Assembly: GCA_022360235.1 (NCBI GenBank)
Contig: JAKSDE010000153.1
Location: 1-16,288, forward strand
Length of the DNA stretch: 16,288 nucleotides
Source: Cytophagales bacterium
Lineage (GTDB): Bacteria > Bacteroidota > Bacteroidia > Cytophagales > Amoebophilaceae
Reading direction: 5' to 3'
Below, one piece after another: positions 1 to 7,395 of the stretch; position 1 is the stretch's first letter; each line of letters opens with the position of its first letter. The notes under the pieces are model-generated. The model was not told the DNA's origin. It ran no database searches and saw only the letters and a list, made by a program, of their open reading frames with translations. Both the position numbers and the translations under genes were made by a program.

Positions 1-172
1 CCTGCTCGCCTTGTTTTCCCTTGAGGTATTCTTCTGTCTCAAGAAGGATGAGTCCTTCTAAAGTAGCCAAGGCAAATTAATCAAAAGAAAGCGTGTCTTG
101 ATGTGGAAAGCTATTCACCAGGCTGTTTTGAATCATGTTCTCCCCCTGAGCTTGTCTAGTTTGTTTTTTCAT
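1..172 (-). pseudogene. Broken transposase-like reading frame, 5' part only
   Basis: A reading frame opens with ATG at 172 on the minus strand and begins MKKQTRQAQGENM. After 31 residues it meets an in-frame TAA (77-79), then stays open in the same frame to the window edge. The part after the stop contains LEGLILLETEEYLKGKQGE. The acidic leucine-rich helix followed by a basic stretch recalls the N-terminal region of IS256/mutator-like transposases, but this is a recollection of family style and not a demonstrated match. The reading is a remnant of a mobile-element gene inactivated by a nonsense mutation. It could instead be two unrelated short frames, or a gene starting inside the second part. 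The bulk of the gene lies outside the window. Confidence 0.35.
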
Positions 173-232
173 AGTAGTAAGTTATTAAATTGTTAAAACA
201 TATTAAGAATACAAAAATATATATTTTACACA

Positions 233-268
233 ATTATTATGACGTTCCCGATTATTATGACATTCCTC
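233..268. repeat. 18-bp direct tandem duplication
   Basis: Two adjacent 18-bp copies, each starting ATTATTATGAC, match at 15 of 18 positions. They lie in the AT-rich spacer between the broken transposase-like frame and the end of tyrS. No gene I can support lies here: the only longer plus-strand frame (190-405) needs a TTG start and runs into the tyrS 3' end. Confidence 0.5.
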
Positions 269-367
269 CTTTTGATACAGCCCCTTACGCACGCATACAC
301 GCGGTGAATCAGTTTGTTTCTAACCGCTTAAGCAACTTTATCAGTAAGGGAGGGTTGGACCCGCGGA

Positions 368-393
368 AAGGAGTTGTTAAGGGACAACTCTTT
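368..393. terminator. Hairpin at the tyrS 3' end
   Basis: A perfect 7-bp inverted repeat (GAGTTGT at 371-377, ACAACTC at 384-390) encloses a 6-base loop, and flanking A-T and G-T pairs extend the stem to about 10 bp. It abuts the tyrS stop codon. On the plus strand the stem ends in TTT and on the minus strand in CTTT, so a bidirectional terminator is plausible, but neither side has a long U tract. Confidence 0.45.
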
Positions 394-1675
394 AGACGGC
401 TATGATAAGGTAGTAGTGCTTCTTCCCTTTTTGTACTAAAAGATAGCGATCTTGCAGTAAGGTAAAGGGAGGTTTCTGGTAAGGATCAGTAATTTTTGTT
501 TTATTAATACTAAGCCCTCCTCCTTGAATCATTCTTCTGGCTTCTCCTTTTGACTTAAAAATTATGGCTTGTGTCGCATTTGAAACTAGTTCACTTACAT
601 CTAACAAGCTTTGAAGCTGTTCCTTATTTATTTTTATCTGGGGCACCCCTTCAAGGGTGGTCAGGAGCGTTTTGTCATCTATAGTTGCTAAATCTTCTTG
701 GGTAGCATTCCCAAAAAGTAGTTCAGAAGCTTTCACTGCCCATGTACAATCCTTCTCACCATGTATCCTCGTAGTCACTTCTTTGGCGATGGCCTTTTGT
801 AAAATTCGTTGATGGGGCATAGCATTGTGCGCCTGTATTAATGCTTTAATGTCTTCTCTTTCTAGTAGTGTAAAGATTTTAATCAACTTGGTGGCCTCTT
901 CATCTGAACAATTCAACCAAAACTGATAAAACGCATAGGGAGAAGTCATTTCAGGTGCTAACCATACATTCCCTTTTTCGGTTTTACCAAACTTACTACC
1001 ATCTGCTTTAGTGATCAAAGGCGTAGTAAGGGCGAAAGCCTCGCCGCCTGCTTTCTTCCTAATAAGTTCTACACCAGTCGTCACATTACCCCACTGATCA
1101 GCCCCCCCCATTTGTAGTTTGACATTTTTAGTTGTATATAAATAATAAAAGTCGTAGCCTTGTAATAGTTGATAAGCAAACTCTGTATAGGAAATACCTG
1201 TTTCTAGCCGTTTCTTAACAGCATCTTTGGCCATCATGTAGTTTACAGAGATATACTTACCTACCTCTCGTAAGAAGCTTAGAAAGTTGACTTTCTTGAA
1301 CCAATCATAATTATTTAACATCTCTACTGCGTTCTCCCTACACGTAAAGTCTAGAAACTTGCTCAATTGCTTTTTGATGTGTGCTTGATTATGACGAAGG
1401 GTTTCTTCATCTAATAACTTTCTTTCTTCAGCCTTACCACTAGGGTCTCCAATCATGCCTGTAGCTCCGCCAATTAAGACAATGGGCTTATGTCCTGCTA
1501 ATTGGAAGTGTTTTAATAGCATGATAGCAGCCAAGTTTCCAATATGTAAGGAGGGTGCAGTAGGGTCAAAGCCAATATAGCCAGCCGTTTGTTCCTTTTT
1601 TAGCTGTGCTTCGGTACCACGTATGCTATCATGGATCATTCCCCGCCATCTCAGGTTAGCTATGAAATCTTTCAT
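392..1675 (-). CDS. tyrS: Tyrosyl-tRNA synthetase
   Basis: A class Ic aminoacyl-tRNA synthetase that activates tyrosine with ATP and charges tRNA-Tyr in the cytoplasm. The 427-residue protein has the HIGH-like signature as HIGN (44-47), the tyrosine-site motif GGADQWGN (190-197) and the KMSKS-like loop as KFGKT (228-232). A C-terminal S4 RNA-binding domain follows (about 360-420, with a [11 protein letters not shown] core). This is the usual length and domain order for bacterial TyrS. The frame is open further upstream to 1732, but the start at 1675 is preferred because [13 protein letters not shown] aligns with the normal N terminus of the family and the extra 19 residues do not look conserved. 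tRNA-Val lies 149 bases upstream. No T-box-like leader or clear promoter is visible in that spacer. Confidence 0.97.
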   Translation of the reverse strand: MKDFIANLRWRGMIHDSIRGTEAQLKKEQTAGYIGFDPTAPSLHIGNLAAIMLLKHFQLAGHKPIVLIGGATGMIGDPSGKAEERKLLDEETLRHNQAHIKKQLSKFLDFTCRENAVEMLNNYDWFKKVNFLSFLREVGKYISVNYMMAKDAVKKRLETGISYTEFAYQLLQGYDFYYLYTTKNVKLQMGGADQWGNVTTGVELIRKKAGGEAFALTTPLITKADGSKFGKTEKGNVWLAPEMTSPYAFYQFWLNCSDEEATKLIKIFTLLEREDIKALIQAHNAMPHQRILQKAIAKEVTTRIHGEKDCTWAVKASELLFGNATQEDLATIDDKTLLTTLEGVPQIKINKEQLQSLLDVSELVSNATQAIIFKSKGEARRMIQGGGLSINKTKITDPYQKPPFTLLQDRYLLVQKGKKHYYLIIAV

Positions 1676-1824
1676 ACTCTGCCATGTATTGATGGGGTGA
1701 TTGAAGGGGTAGAAGATCTTCAAACTACTCAATTATCCAACAGTCACCTAGCCAAATCGATACATTTATTGTTTTCTATTGTTTTGTTCGTTAGTGCACT
1801 AATGAATCAATCAACCCATACACG

Positions 1825-1899
1825 TGGGCAACACTGGATTCGAACCAGCGACCTTCCCGATGTCAACGGGATGCTCTAAACCAACTGAGCTAATTGCCC
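1825..1899 (-). tRNA. tRNA-Val(GAC)
   Basis: This folds into a complete 75-base cloverleaf: a 7-bp acceptor stem starting GGGCAAT and closing with GTTGCCC, U8 and A9, a D arm with GTTGG, a TCCCG/CGGGA anticodon stem, loop TTGACAT and the T-loop TTCGAAT. The anticodon is GAC, reading GUC and GUU valine codons. The discriminator base is A. CCA is not encoded, so a CCA-adding enzyme is required. The gene begins only 12 bases after the stop codon of the M42 peptidase on the same strand. Confidence 0.96.
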
Positions 1900-1911
1900 C
1901 AAATTAAAGCT

Positions 1912-2985
1912 TCACGTTTTTATGTTGTTAACCTTATGGCTCCAATCATAGGCATCCATACCTTCCAACGCAGCTTTCAGTAATTGAATGCTGTGTTGAA
2001 TATCCTTTTGATGGGCCATTTCTATTACTTGGTGTAGGTAACGCGTAGGCACAGAAATAGCACCTGCTATAGCACCATTTTCCCCCATTCTTTGTATGCC
2101 TGCTGTGTCTGTTCCTCCTCGTGTCAGTATTTCAGATTGACAGGGAATGTTATGTTTAGTTGCGATTTCTTTCAAGTAGTTTACCATTCTGTAATCACAT
2201 ATGGCTGAGGAATCTACCACTTTAATAGCAGCTCCTTTGCCTAAAGAAGTGATTTGTTCATGAGGGTCTGCTCCTGGGAGGTCAAAAGCAACTGTAGCAT
2301 CCAGGGCAAGGCCAAAGTCTGGATTGACCTGATGGGCAGCCACCTTGGCTCCTCGAAGACCTACTTCTTCTTGGACGGTAAAAACAGCGTATACATCATA
2401 AGGCACTTCTTTAAGTAATCGTAAGGTTTCGATCAAGAGAAACACAGAGACTCTGTTGTCCATAGATTTACAGCTTACACAGTCGCCCATCTCCACTAAG
2501 GTTCTTTCTCTTGTGATAGGGTCACCTACTGCAATATATTTTCGAACTTCTTTTTCATCCATCCCAAGGTCAATAAAATAGTCTGTAAGCTTGGGTAGTT
2601 TTGTTTTTTCTTCTGGAGACATGATGTGAATAGGCTTTGTGCCCATAACGCCCATCAGATCTTTTTTCCCATGTACAATCACCCGTTGGGCTGTAAGCGT
2701 TTTCGGATCAAAACCTCCTAACGGATGAAATCTTATGAAGCCCTTTTCATCGATATGCTTTACAATAAAACCAATTTCGTCTATATGGGCTGCTATCATA
2801 ACTTTCTTAGCCTTCGGGTTTTTTAAGCTATGTTTGACAGCGATGATGTTGCCTAAGTTATCTACTTCCCAATGATCTACTAAAGGCTTTATTTCTTGAA
2901 TGACCAATTGTCTAATGCGTTGTTCAAACCCAGGAGCGCCTGGTGTTTCACAGATATTTTTTAGTAAGGGAATGTCAAGATGCAT
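1912..2985 (-). CDS. M42-family metallo-aminopeptidase
   Basis: A zinc- or cobalt-dependent cytoplasmic aminopeptidase of clan MH (FrvX/glutamyl aminopeptidase/deblocking aminopeptidase group) that trims N-terminal residues from peptides. In the 357-residue protein the expected metal and catalytic residues are visible: H67 in AAHIDEIG, D176 in KSMDNRV, the E206-E207 pair in VQEEVGLRG, D229 in LDATVAFD and H318 in PTRYLHQ. The family PDZ-like insertion lies between H67 and D176. The frame extends to 3066, but that would read through tRNA-Leu; ATG at 2985 gives the normal N terminus (MHLDIPLLKNICETPGAPG). It lies between tRNA-Leu (37 bases upstream) and tRNA-Val (12 bases downstream), all on one strand. 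Substrate preference cannot be read from the sequence. Confidence 0.93.
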   Translation of the reverse strand: MHLDIPLLKNICETPGAPGFEQRIRQLVIQEIKPLVDHWEVDNLGNIIAVKHSLKNPKAKKVMIAAHIDEIGFIVKHIDEKGFIRFHPLGGFDPKTLTAQRVIVHGKKDLMGVMGTKPIHIMSPEEKTKLPKLTDYFIDLGMDEKEVRKYIAVGDPITRERTLVEMGDCVSCKSMDNRVSVFLLIETLRLLKEVPYDVYAVFTVQEEVGLRGAKVAAHQVNPDFGLALDATVAFDLPGADPHEQITSLGKGAAIKVVDSSAICDYRMVNYLKEIATKHNIPCQSEILTRGGTDTAGIQRMGENGAIAGAISVPTRYLHQVIEMAHQKDIQHSIQLLKAALEGMDAYDWSHKVNNIKT

Positions 2986-3022
2986 AATGTAAAATTTAAT
3001 GATAGGTGAACAGAAAATTAAG

Positions 3023-3106
3023 TGCGCACAGGGGGATTCGAACCCCCACGCCCCGAAAGGCACCACCCCCTCAAGATGGCGTGTCTACCAGTTCCACCAC
3101 GTACGC
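3023..3106 (-). tRNA. tRNA-Leu(GAG)
   Basis: A class II tRNA of 84 bases with a long variable arm. The acceptor stem pairs GCGTACG with TGTGCGC, positions 8-9 are TG, and the D arm has AACTGGTAGAC. The CCATC/GGTGG anticodon stem encloses TTGAGGG, giving anticodon GAG (CUC/CUU leucine codons). The T arm is GGGGG-TTCGAAT-CCCCC. Choosing this acceptor register gives the discriminator A that leucine tRNAs need. CCA is not encoded. Confidence 0.96.
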
Positions 3107-3136
3107 AGCAAATAAATTAATTTAGTTATAGCTCTA

Positions 3137-3144
3137 CAAATTTA
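3137..3144 (-). promoter_or_regulatory. Possible -7 element for tRNA-Leu
   Basis: TAAATTTG on the minus strand matches the Bacteroidota -7 consensus TAnnTTTG and ends 30 bases before the mature tRNA-Leu 5' end. No good TTTG -33 box is seen at the usual distance, so this rests on one short motif. Confidence 0.3.
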
Positions 3145-3233
3145 AAAGCCTACCAGAAGAATATAAAGTAAAGAGTACATTAATTTCAAGGGTAAGCGGT
3201 GCTGTTCAGCTATTTTCTATTCCTTCACAACTT

Positions 3234-3944
3234 TTAGTGTACACCCAGTGTTTCACAGGCTTTTTGTGCTGCCATTTGCTCTGCTTTTTTCTTTGTTCCT
3301 CCGTACCCTTCCCCCTTGATCTTGCCATTAATAACTATCTTTGCTTTAAAGTTTTCCAAAGACTTCTCACTGATAGTTTCAAACCATATTTTCTTCCGAT
3401 TTTTTTGCCCCCACTCTATAATTTTACTTTTGTAGTTAGTATCGGTTTGAATAAGTTCGCTTAAATCGATATAGTTATTGAGTAGCCCTTCAATAACAAA
3501 TTTTCGACAGACTTTGTAGCCTTTATCTAAGTAAATGGCACCAATAAAAGCTTCTAATGCATTACCATAGATAGTCTTAAAGGTAGTTAAGCTTGTATGG
3601 TAATTGACCAACTTGTCAAGATTAATTTTTTTAGCAAGTTCATTGAGGGCCTCTCTATTAACGATCCTAGCTCTGATCTTTGTAAGAAAACCTTCTTCTT
3701 TGTAAGGATACTTTTTAAAAAGATGCTCTCCTATAATAAACGCTAAAATAGCATCTCCTAGAAATTCAAGTCTTTCATTAGATATTGTCCTTCCTCTGAG
3801 AGAACTGTGCTGAAGTGCTAGTTTATATAGAGACAAGTTCGAGGGCGAAAACCTTGTAATAGTAGTAATAGCTTTTCTGAGCTTTCTAGCTTTAGCATCT
3901 TCTCGAGAGAAAAAGGGAAGCAAATTTTTTAATGAAAGACGCAT
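3234..3944 (-). CDS. rnc: Ribonuclease III
   Basis: A double-strand-specific endoribonuclease that processes rRNA precursors and some mRNAs; it works as a homodimer. The 236-residue protein has the RNase III signature NERLEFLGDA (56-65), a second catalytic motif GNALEAFIGAIYLD (127-140) with E131, and a C-terminal dsRNA-binding domain (about 170-234) ending in KKKAEQMAAQKA. By alignment with the E. coli enzyme, N128 occupies the position of metal-ligand D114, while the ligands equivalent to E38/E41, D45 and E117 are kept. It may be a normal lineage variant. The gene starts 6 bases after the fabF stop, so it is the last gene of the acpP-fabF-rnc operon, an arrangement common in Bacteroidota. 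Confidence 0.96.
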   Translation of the reverse strand: MRLSLKNLLPFFSREDAKARKLRKAITTITRFSPSNLSLYKLALQHSSLRGRTISNERLEFLGDAILAFIIGEHLFKKYPYKEEGFLTKIRARIVNREALNELAKKINLDKLVNYHTSLTTFKTIYGNALEAFIGAIYLDKGYKVCRKFVIEGLLNNYIDLSELIQTDTNYKSKIIEWGQKNRKKIWFETISEKSLENFKAKIVINGKIKGEGYGGTKKKAEQMAAQKACETLGVH

Positions 3945-3950
3945 TAATCT

Positions 3951-5198
3951 TCATAGCTTTTTGAAGATAATAGAGCAATTATGCCCCCCAAAGCCAAACG
4001 TATTACTCATTACCCTATTGACCATTTTCTTTTGTACTTTGTTAAAAGTAAAGTTTAACTGTTTGTCAAACATTTCATCATGGGTAAAGTGATTGATCGT
4101 AGGTGGAATTAATTGATGCTGAATGGCCAATATAGAAGCGATAGCTTCAACAGCACCCGAGGCACCCAGAAGGTGGCCCGTCATTGACTTGGTAGAGCTA
4201 ATATTTAGCTTATAAGCATGTTCTCCAAAAACCTGTTGAATAGCCTTGATCTCATTCAAGTCGCCTAGTTGTGTTGAAGTGCCATGTACATTAATATAAT
4301 CGATCTCTTGGGGTTGAACATCTGCACTTTGTAGGGCGTTTTTCATAACTAAAACAACGCCTACTCCTTTGGGATGAGGCGCTGTCATATGATATGCATC
4401 GGCAGACATCCCTGCTCCTACAACTTCGGCATATATTTTAGCCCCCCTTGCTTTTGCGTGCTCATACTCTTCAAGGATAAGGGCTCCTGCCCCCTCTCCC
4501 ATAACGAACCCATCGCGATCCTTATCAAAAGGCCTAGAAGCTGTCTTAGGGTCATCATTACGTTGGGAAAGTGCTTTCAACGCATTAAATCCACCAATCC
4601 CTGTTTTAGTAATAGAAGCTTCTGAGCCTCCCGTTACCATTATATCAGCATTGCTAAGTTTGATAAGATGGAAGGCATCGATCAAAGCATTGGCAGCAGA
4701 AGCACAGGCAGAGACCGTCGTAAAGTTAGGCCCTTTCAGACCATATTTAATTGAAATATGGCCTGCTGCTATATCGGCTATCATCTTGGGAATGAAGAAA
4801 GGGCTAAACTTTGGTATTGCGTTCCCTTTAGTAAAAGTTATTACTTCCTCTTCTAGGCTTTGTAGACCACCGATACCTGTTCCCCATACTACCCCTATTC
4901 TTTCTAAGCATTCTTTTTTAAGCACTAAGTCTGCGTCTTGCATCGCTTCGTCACAAGCTACAAGCGCATATTGAGAGAACCTATCTAGCCTTTTGGCTTC
5001 TTTACGATCGAAGTAGTCTTCTTCCTTATAACCTTTCAACTCACAGGCAAAATGGGTACTGTAGTGAGATGCATCAAATCTTGTTATCGGAACGGCACCA
5101 CTTACTCCCTTAGAGAGACCTTCCCAGTACGCCACAACGTTGTTACCAATAGGGGTTAAAGCCCCTAGACCTGTAAGAACAACTCTTCTCGCATTCAT
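3951..5198 (-). CDS. fabF: 3-oxoacyl-[acyl-carrier-protein] synthase II
   Basis: The elongating condensing enzyme of type II fatty acid synthesis: it joins acyl-ACP and malonyl-ACP with loss of CO2. The protein has 415 residues, the usual size. The Cys-His-His catalytic triad is visible as C165 (SACAS), H305 (NVHGTST) and H342 (MTGHLLGASG), with the supporting lysine K337 and the C-terminal NTFGFGGHN loop. Two tandem thiolase-like halves are present. The start at 5198 gives the standard MNARRVVLTGLGALTPIGN N terminus. It lies 27 bases after acpP, whose product carries its substrates, and 6 bases before rnc. The FabF assignment over FabB rests on overall similarity and the acpP-linked context. 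Confidence 0.97.
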   Translation of the reverse strand: MNARRVVLTGLGALTPIGNNVVAYWEGLSKGVSGAVPITRFDASHYSTHFACELKGYKEEDYFDRKEAKRLDRFSQYALVACDEAMQDADLVLKKECLERIGVVWGTGIGGLQSLEEEVITFTKGNAIPKFSPFFIPKMIADIAAGHISIKYGLKGPNFTTVSACASAANALIDAFHLIKLSNADIMVTGGSEASITKTGIGGFNALKALSQRNDDPKTASRPFDKDRDGFVMGEGAGALILEEYEHAKARGAKIYAEVVGAGMSADAYHMTAPHPKGVGVVLVMKNALQSADVQPQEIDYINVHGTSTQLGDLNEIKAIQQVFGEHAYKLNISSTKSMTGHLLGASGAVEAIASILAIQHQLIPPTINHFTHDEMFDKQLNFTFNKVQKKMVNRVMSNTFGFGGHNCSIIFKKL

Positions 5199-5225
5199 AT
5201 GCTAAAGTGAACAAATAAAGAAATG

Positions 5226-5483
5226 TTAGCTTTTAGTATCTTCCTTACCTTTTGTGCTTTCTTCAAGATACTGGATGGCTTGGCCTACTGTTTGAATGAC
5301 TTCTGCTTGATCGTCGGGAATGGAAATATTAAATTCTTTCTCAAATTCCATAATCAATTCGACGGTGTCTAAGGAATCAGCACCTAGATCATTCGTGAAA
5401 CTTGCCTTGGGGGTAACTTCTGACGCCTCAACAGCAAGCTTGTCAATAATAATTTCTTTCACCTTTGCTTCAATTTTTGACAT
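5226..5483 (-). CDS. acpP: Acyl carrier protein
   Basis: A small acidic carrier of growing acyl chains in fatty acid synthesis; it also supplies acyl groups for phospholipid and lipid A synthesis. The 85-residue protein has the phosphopantetheine attachment motif GADSLD, with S37 as the modified serine, followed by the recognition helix [12 protein letters not shown]. The C-terminal tail (TKGKEDTKS) is slightly longer and more polar than in many ACPs. It is the first gene of the acpP-fabF-rnc operon. No Shine-Dalgarno sequence precedes the ATG (GTTATCTGAAAATG), which is usual in Bacteroidota. Confidence 0.97.
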   Translation of the reverse strand: MSKIEAKVKEIIIDKLAVEASEVTPKASFTNDLGADSLDTVELIMEFEKEFNISIPDDQAEVIQTVGQAIQYLEESTKGKEDTKS

Positions 5484-5513
5484 TTTCAGATAACTTTTTG
5501 TTTAACCATTCTG

Positions 5514-5546
5514 CAAATAAATGTATTATCTCTCATTTTACAAAAT
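5514..5546 (-). promoter_or_regulatory. Promoter of the acpP-fabF-rnc operon
   Basis: On the minus strand, TTTG is followed by 19 bases and then TTTATTTG, one mismatch from the Bacteroidota sigma-A consensus TTTG-N19/21-TAnnTTTG. The -7 box ends 30 bases before the acpP start codon, giving a leader of roughly 25 bases. This is the best promoter match seen in the window. Confidence 0.5.
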
Positions 5547-5552
5547 AGTTCT

Positions 5553-5693
5553 TTATCCTTGTAGTAAACCTAAGGTAATATCGATGATAGAATAACCCAT
5601 TTAAGCCACCCCCATTAATTCAAGAATAGTTACGGGCTCAGCCTTGACCATTCTGGTTATCAGGTCATGGAAAATCACTTTTTTCTGCTTCAT
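5553..5693 (-). pseudogene. Broken small reading frame upstream of acpP
   Basis: From ATG at 5693 a 30-residue frame starts MKQKKVIFHDLITRMVKAEP and ends at a TAA (5601-5603). That stop is followed at once, in the same frame, by ATG and a further 15 codons (MGYSIIDITLGLLQG) to a second TAA at 5553. The composition looks coding, with a basic N terminus and amphipathic segments. The in-frame stop-start suggests a gene fragment with a nonsense mutation. I do not recognise the family. It could equally be a chance frame, since it is short and sits in a spacer with other debris. Confidence 0.25.
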
Positions 5694-5847
5694 TATATTA
5701 AACTTGTAACAAGCTTCTGGGAGTAGAAAATTTTTTAGAAAATTCTATATGTTACCTGTGAACATTTTAAGCAGCTTTTAGTTAAAAATCGCAATTTAAG
5801 CATTTCTTTAGTATTTGATAGGTGTGTTATGCTAAAAACTTATACGC

Positions 5848-5966
5848 GGGGCTGTATCAAAAGCCAAACTTTGTATAATTATTCTTAGTAGATATACCTT
5901 TAATAAACTATAGAGCTACATGTAATTGCACTAAGAAGCCTCAAAAAGACTTTTTGCTACAGCTCT
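5848..5966. mobile_element. MITE-like inverted-repeat element, 119 bp
   Basis: The left end GGGGCTGTATCAAAAG and the inverted right end AGAGCTGTAGCAAAAA match at 12 of 16 positions. Further in, TTCTTAGT (5882-5889) and ACTAAGAA (5930-5937) are perfect inverted partners in matching places on the two arms. The right arm also holds a short palindrome, CAAAAAG-A-CTTTTTG. The element has no coding capacity. The ends resemble those of many insertion sequences (CTGTnGCAAAA), so a non-autonomous derivative is likely. No target-site duplication is clear. The rest of the 5484-6000 spacer holds the acpP promoter, a broken small frame (5553-5693) and AT-rich sequence in which I see nothing else. Confidence 0.45.
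5870..5902 (+). promoter_or_regulatory. Possible promoter for rsgA
   Basis: TTTG (5870-5873), 21 bases, then TACCTTTA (5895-5902) is one mismatch from the Bacteroidota TTTG-N19/21-TAnnTTTG pattern. It points toward rsgA and lies within the 119-bp inverted-repeat element, leaving a leader of about 90 bases. Confidence 0.3.
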
Positions 5967-6000
5967 AGTGTTAACTCTGTATTGATAGATTCATCATGTT

Positions 6001-6906
6001 ATGGTAGGCAAAGTAACCCAATCTACAGGCGCATGGTATCAAGTAAAAAGTGAGCGCCAGCCAATTTATACATGCAAGCTTAGAGGTAAGCTACGGCTCA
6101 ACAACTGGAAGCTTACCAATCCTGTGGCGGTAGGAGATGAAGTGGTATTTGACCTAGAAAAAGATAAAGCTACTGGCGTGATCACTGAAATTTTACCCAG
6201 AAAGAACTATATCATCCGCCAATCGCCCCGTCGAAAAAATTATAGTCAAATCATCGCTGCCAATATCGATCAAGTACTCCTTGTGGCTACTCTTGCGGCA
6301 CCTCGTACTACACTGGGCATGATTGATCGATTTTTAGTAACAGCTGAATCATGGAGCATCCCCGCTACCCTCCTATTTAATAAGGTAGACCGCTTAGATA
6401 TAATGCAGCAAAATGAACTAAAAGCTATTAGAAAGCTGTATGAAGCCATTGGTTATCCGACGTTAGCTGTGTCAGCCCTAAAAAATAAAAATATAGCCCC
6501 ACTCATCGACTTATTAGCCAATAAAACTTCGCTGCTATCCGGTCCTTCAGGCGTAGGAAAATCAACGTTAGTCAATGTTATTGCTCCTGCAATCAACCAA
6601 AAGGTGAGGAATTTATCCAGATTGCATCAAAAGGGTACACACACTACCACTTATGCAGCCATGTTTGAAATAGCTCCACATACTTTCCTCATGGATACCC
6701 CAGGTATTAAAGCGTTAGTACCTCACGAAATAGAAAAAGAAAAGCTGAGCCACTACTTCCCAGAAATGAAGAGCCGATTGCAAGCATGTAAGTTTTATAA
6801 TTGTACCCATACGCATGAGCCCGCCTGTGCTGTCATCAAAGCTCGCAAACAAGGGGAAATTGCCGAGTCAAGGTATAGGAGTTATGAATATATGATGAAG
6901 CAATGA
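6001..6906 (+). CDS. rsgA: Ribosome small subunit GTPase RsgA
   Basis: A circularly permuted GTPase that checks late maturation of the 30S subunit, with GTP hydrolysis triggered on the 30S particle. The 301-residue protein starts with an OB-fold (about 1-75). The G motifs follow in permuted order: G4 NKVD (127-130), G5 SAL (158-160), G1 GPSGVGKS (181-188), G2 threonines near 213-217 and G3 DTPG (232-235). A C-terminal zinc knuckle has C263, C268, H270 and C276 in the family spacing C-x4-C-x-H-x5-C. Length and order are normal. The start follows GTT directly and has no Shine-Dalgarno. The gene stands alone between an inverted-repeat element and a heptamer array. A small hairpin (GAAGCA 6897-6902, TGCTTC 6909-6914) spans its stop codon. 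Confidence 0.96.
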   Translation: MVGKVTQSTGAWYQVKSERQPIYTCKLRGKLRLNNWKLTNPVAVGDEVVFDLEKDKATGVITEILPRKNYIIRQSPRRKNYSQIIAANIDQVLLVATLAAPRTTLGMIDRFLVTAESWSIPATLLFNKVDRLDIMQQNELKAIRKLYEAIGYPTLAVSALKNKNIAPLIDLLANKTSLLSGPSGVGKSTLVNVIAPAINQKVRNLSRLHQKGTHTTTYAAMFEIAPHTFLMDTPGIKALVPHEIEKEKLSHYFPEMKSRLQACKFYNCTHTHEPACAVIKARKQGEIAESRYRSYEYMMKQ

Positions 6907-6915
6907 ACTGCTTCC

Positions 6916-6992
6916 GAGTTCTGAGTTCTGAGTTCCGAGTTCTGAGTTCTGAGTTCTGAGTTCTGAGTTCTGAGTTCCGAGTTCCGAGTTTT
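6916..6992 (+). repeat. Heptanucleotide tandem array, 11 units of GAGTTCT
   Basis: Eleven uninterrupted 7-bp units begin 9 bases after the rsgA stop codon. Units 1, 2 and 4-8 are GAGTTCT, units 3, 9 and 10 are GAGTTCC, and the last is GAGTTTT, followed by AGGT. The array is on the coding strand of rsgA. Because 7 is not a multiple of 3, three units give a 21-base period, so an open minus-strand frame across it reads a false heptapeptide repeat (NSELRTQ). Confidence 0.95.
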
Positions 6993-7395
6993 AGGTCCTT
7001 CTCTCAAAAGTGACAGGGGGTAAAACAAGGTAGAACCCCACGCTGTAATGGCCCACATTGTGTTGCCTTCTAAACTTCCTGATTTATCAAACACGCCAAT
7101 TTTTGGCCGCACTTCGCTTAGAATTTTAAGCATTTTTCAAAGGCGGATCTATCTATTTTTTGGCAAGGTTTTGTAGTACCATCAAGGTTTTTCTTGCCAA
7201 TATTGCTACGCTATACATGAGTTTTGGTGAGCTAAGCTAGTCTTTTAAGTGTAAAACACCGTATTGAATACTTGTTAAGGGCCGACGAACCGAAAAACGA
7301 AGTTTTCTAAGAAAGAAATAATAGCATTTATTTTTTCATTTCTCAGACTTCATTCCATCTTTGTAGGGCTAACTAGTAGTAACTTTAATACCATT
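6993..7395. other. Spacer between the heptamer array and coaX
   Basis: I find no gene that can be supported here. A minus-strand frame from 7133 runs back through the heptamer array, but half of it is repeat. Two inverted repeats are visible. One is a perfect 8-bp pair, TTGGCAAG (7160-7167) and CTTGCCAA (7193-7200), with a 25-base loop. The other is imperfect, between GAAGTTTTCTAAGAAA (from 7299) and TTTCTCAGACTTC (ending 7351), 44 bases before coaX. Either could be a transcript hairpin or an eroded short element. Confidence 0.4.

Noticed and set aside
190..405. Plus-strand frame of 71 codons ending inside the tyrS 3' end
   Set aside because: It needs a TTG start, has no Met, includes an 18-bp tandem duplication and the tyrS terminator hairpin, and resembles nothing I know.
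1676..1732. 19-codon upstream extension of tyrS
   Set aside because: The residues do not fit the TyrS N terminus; the internal ATG at 1675 gives the conserved start.
2986..3066. 27-codon upstream extension of the M42 peptidase
   Set aside because: It would translate through the 3' half of tRNA-Leu.
5484..5700. Possible riboswitch or structured leader upstream of acpP
   Set aside because: The probable transcription start leaves a leader of only about 25 bases, too short for a riboswitch.
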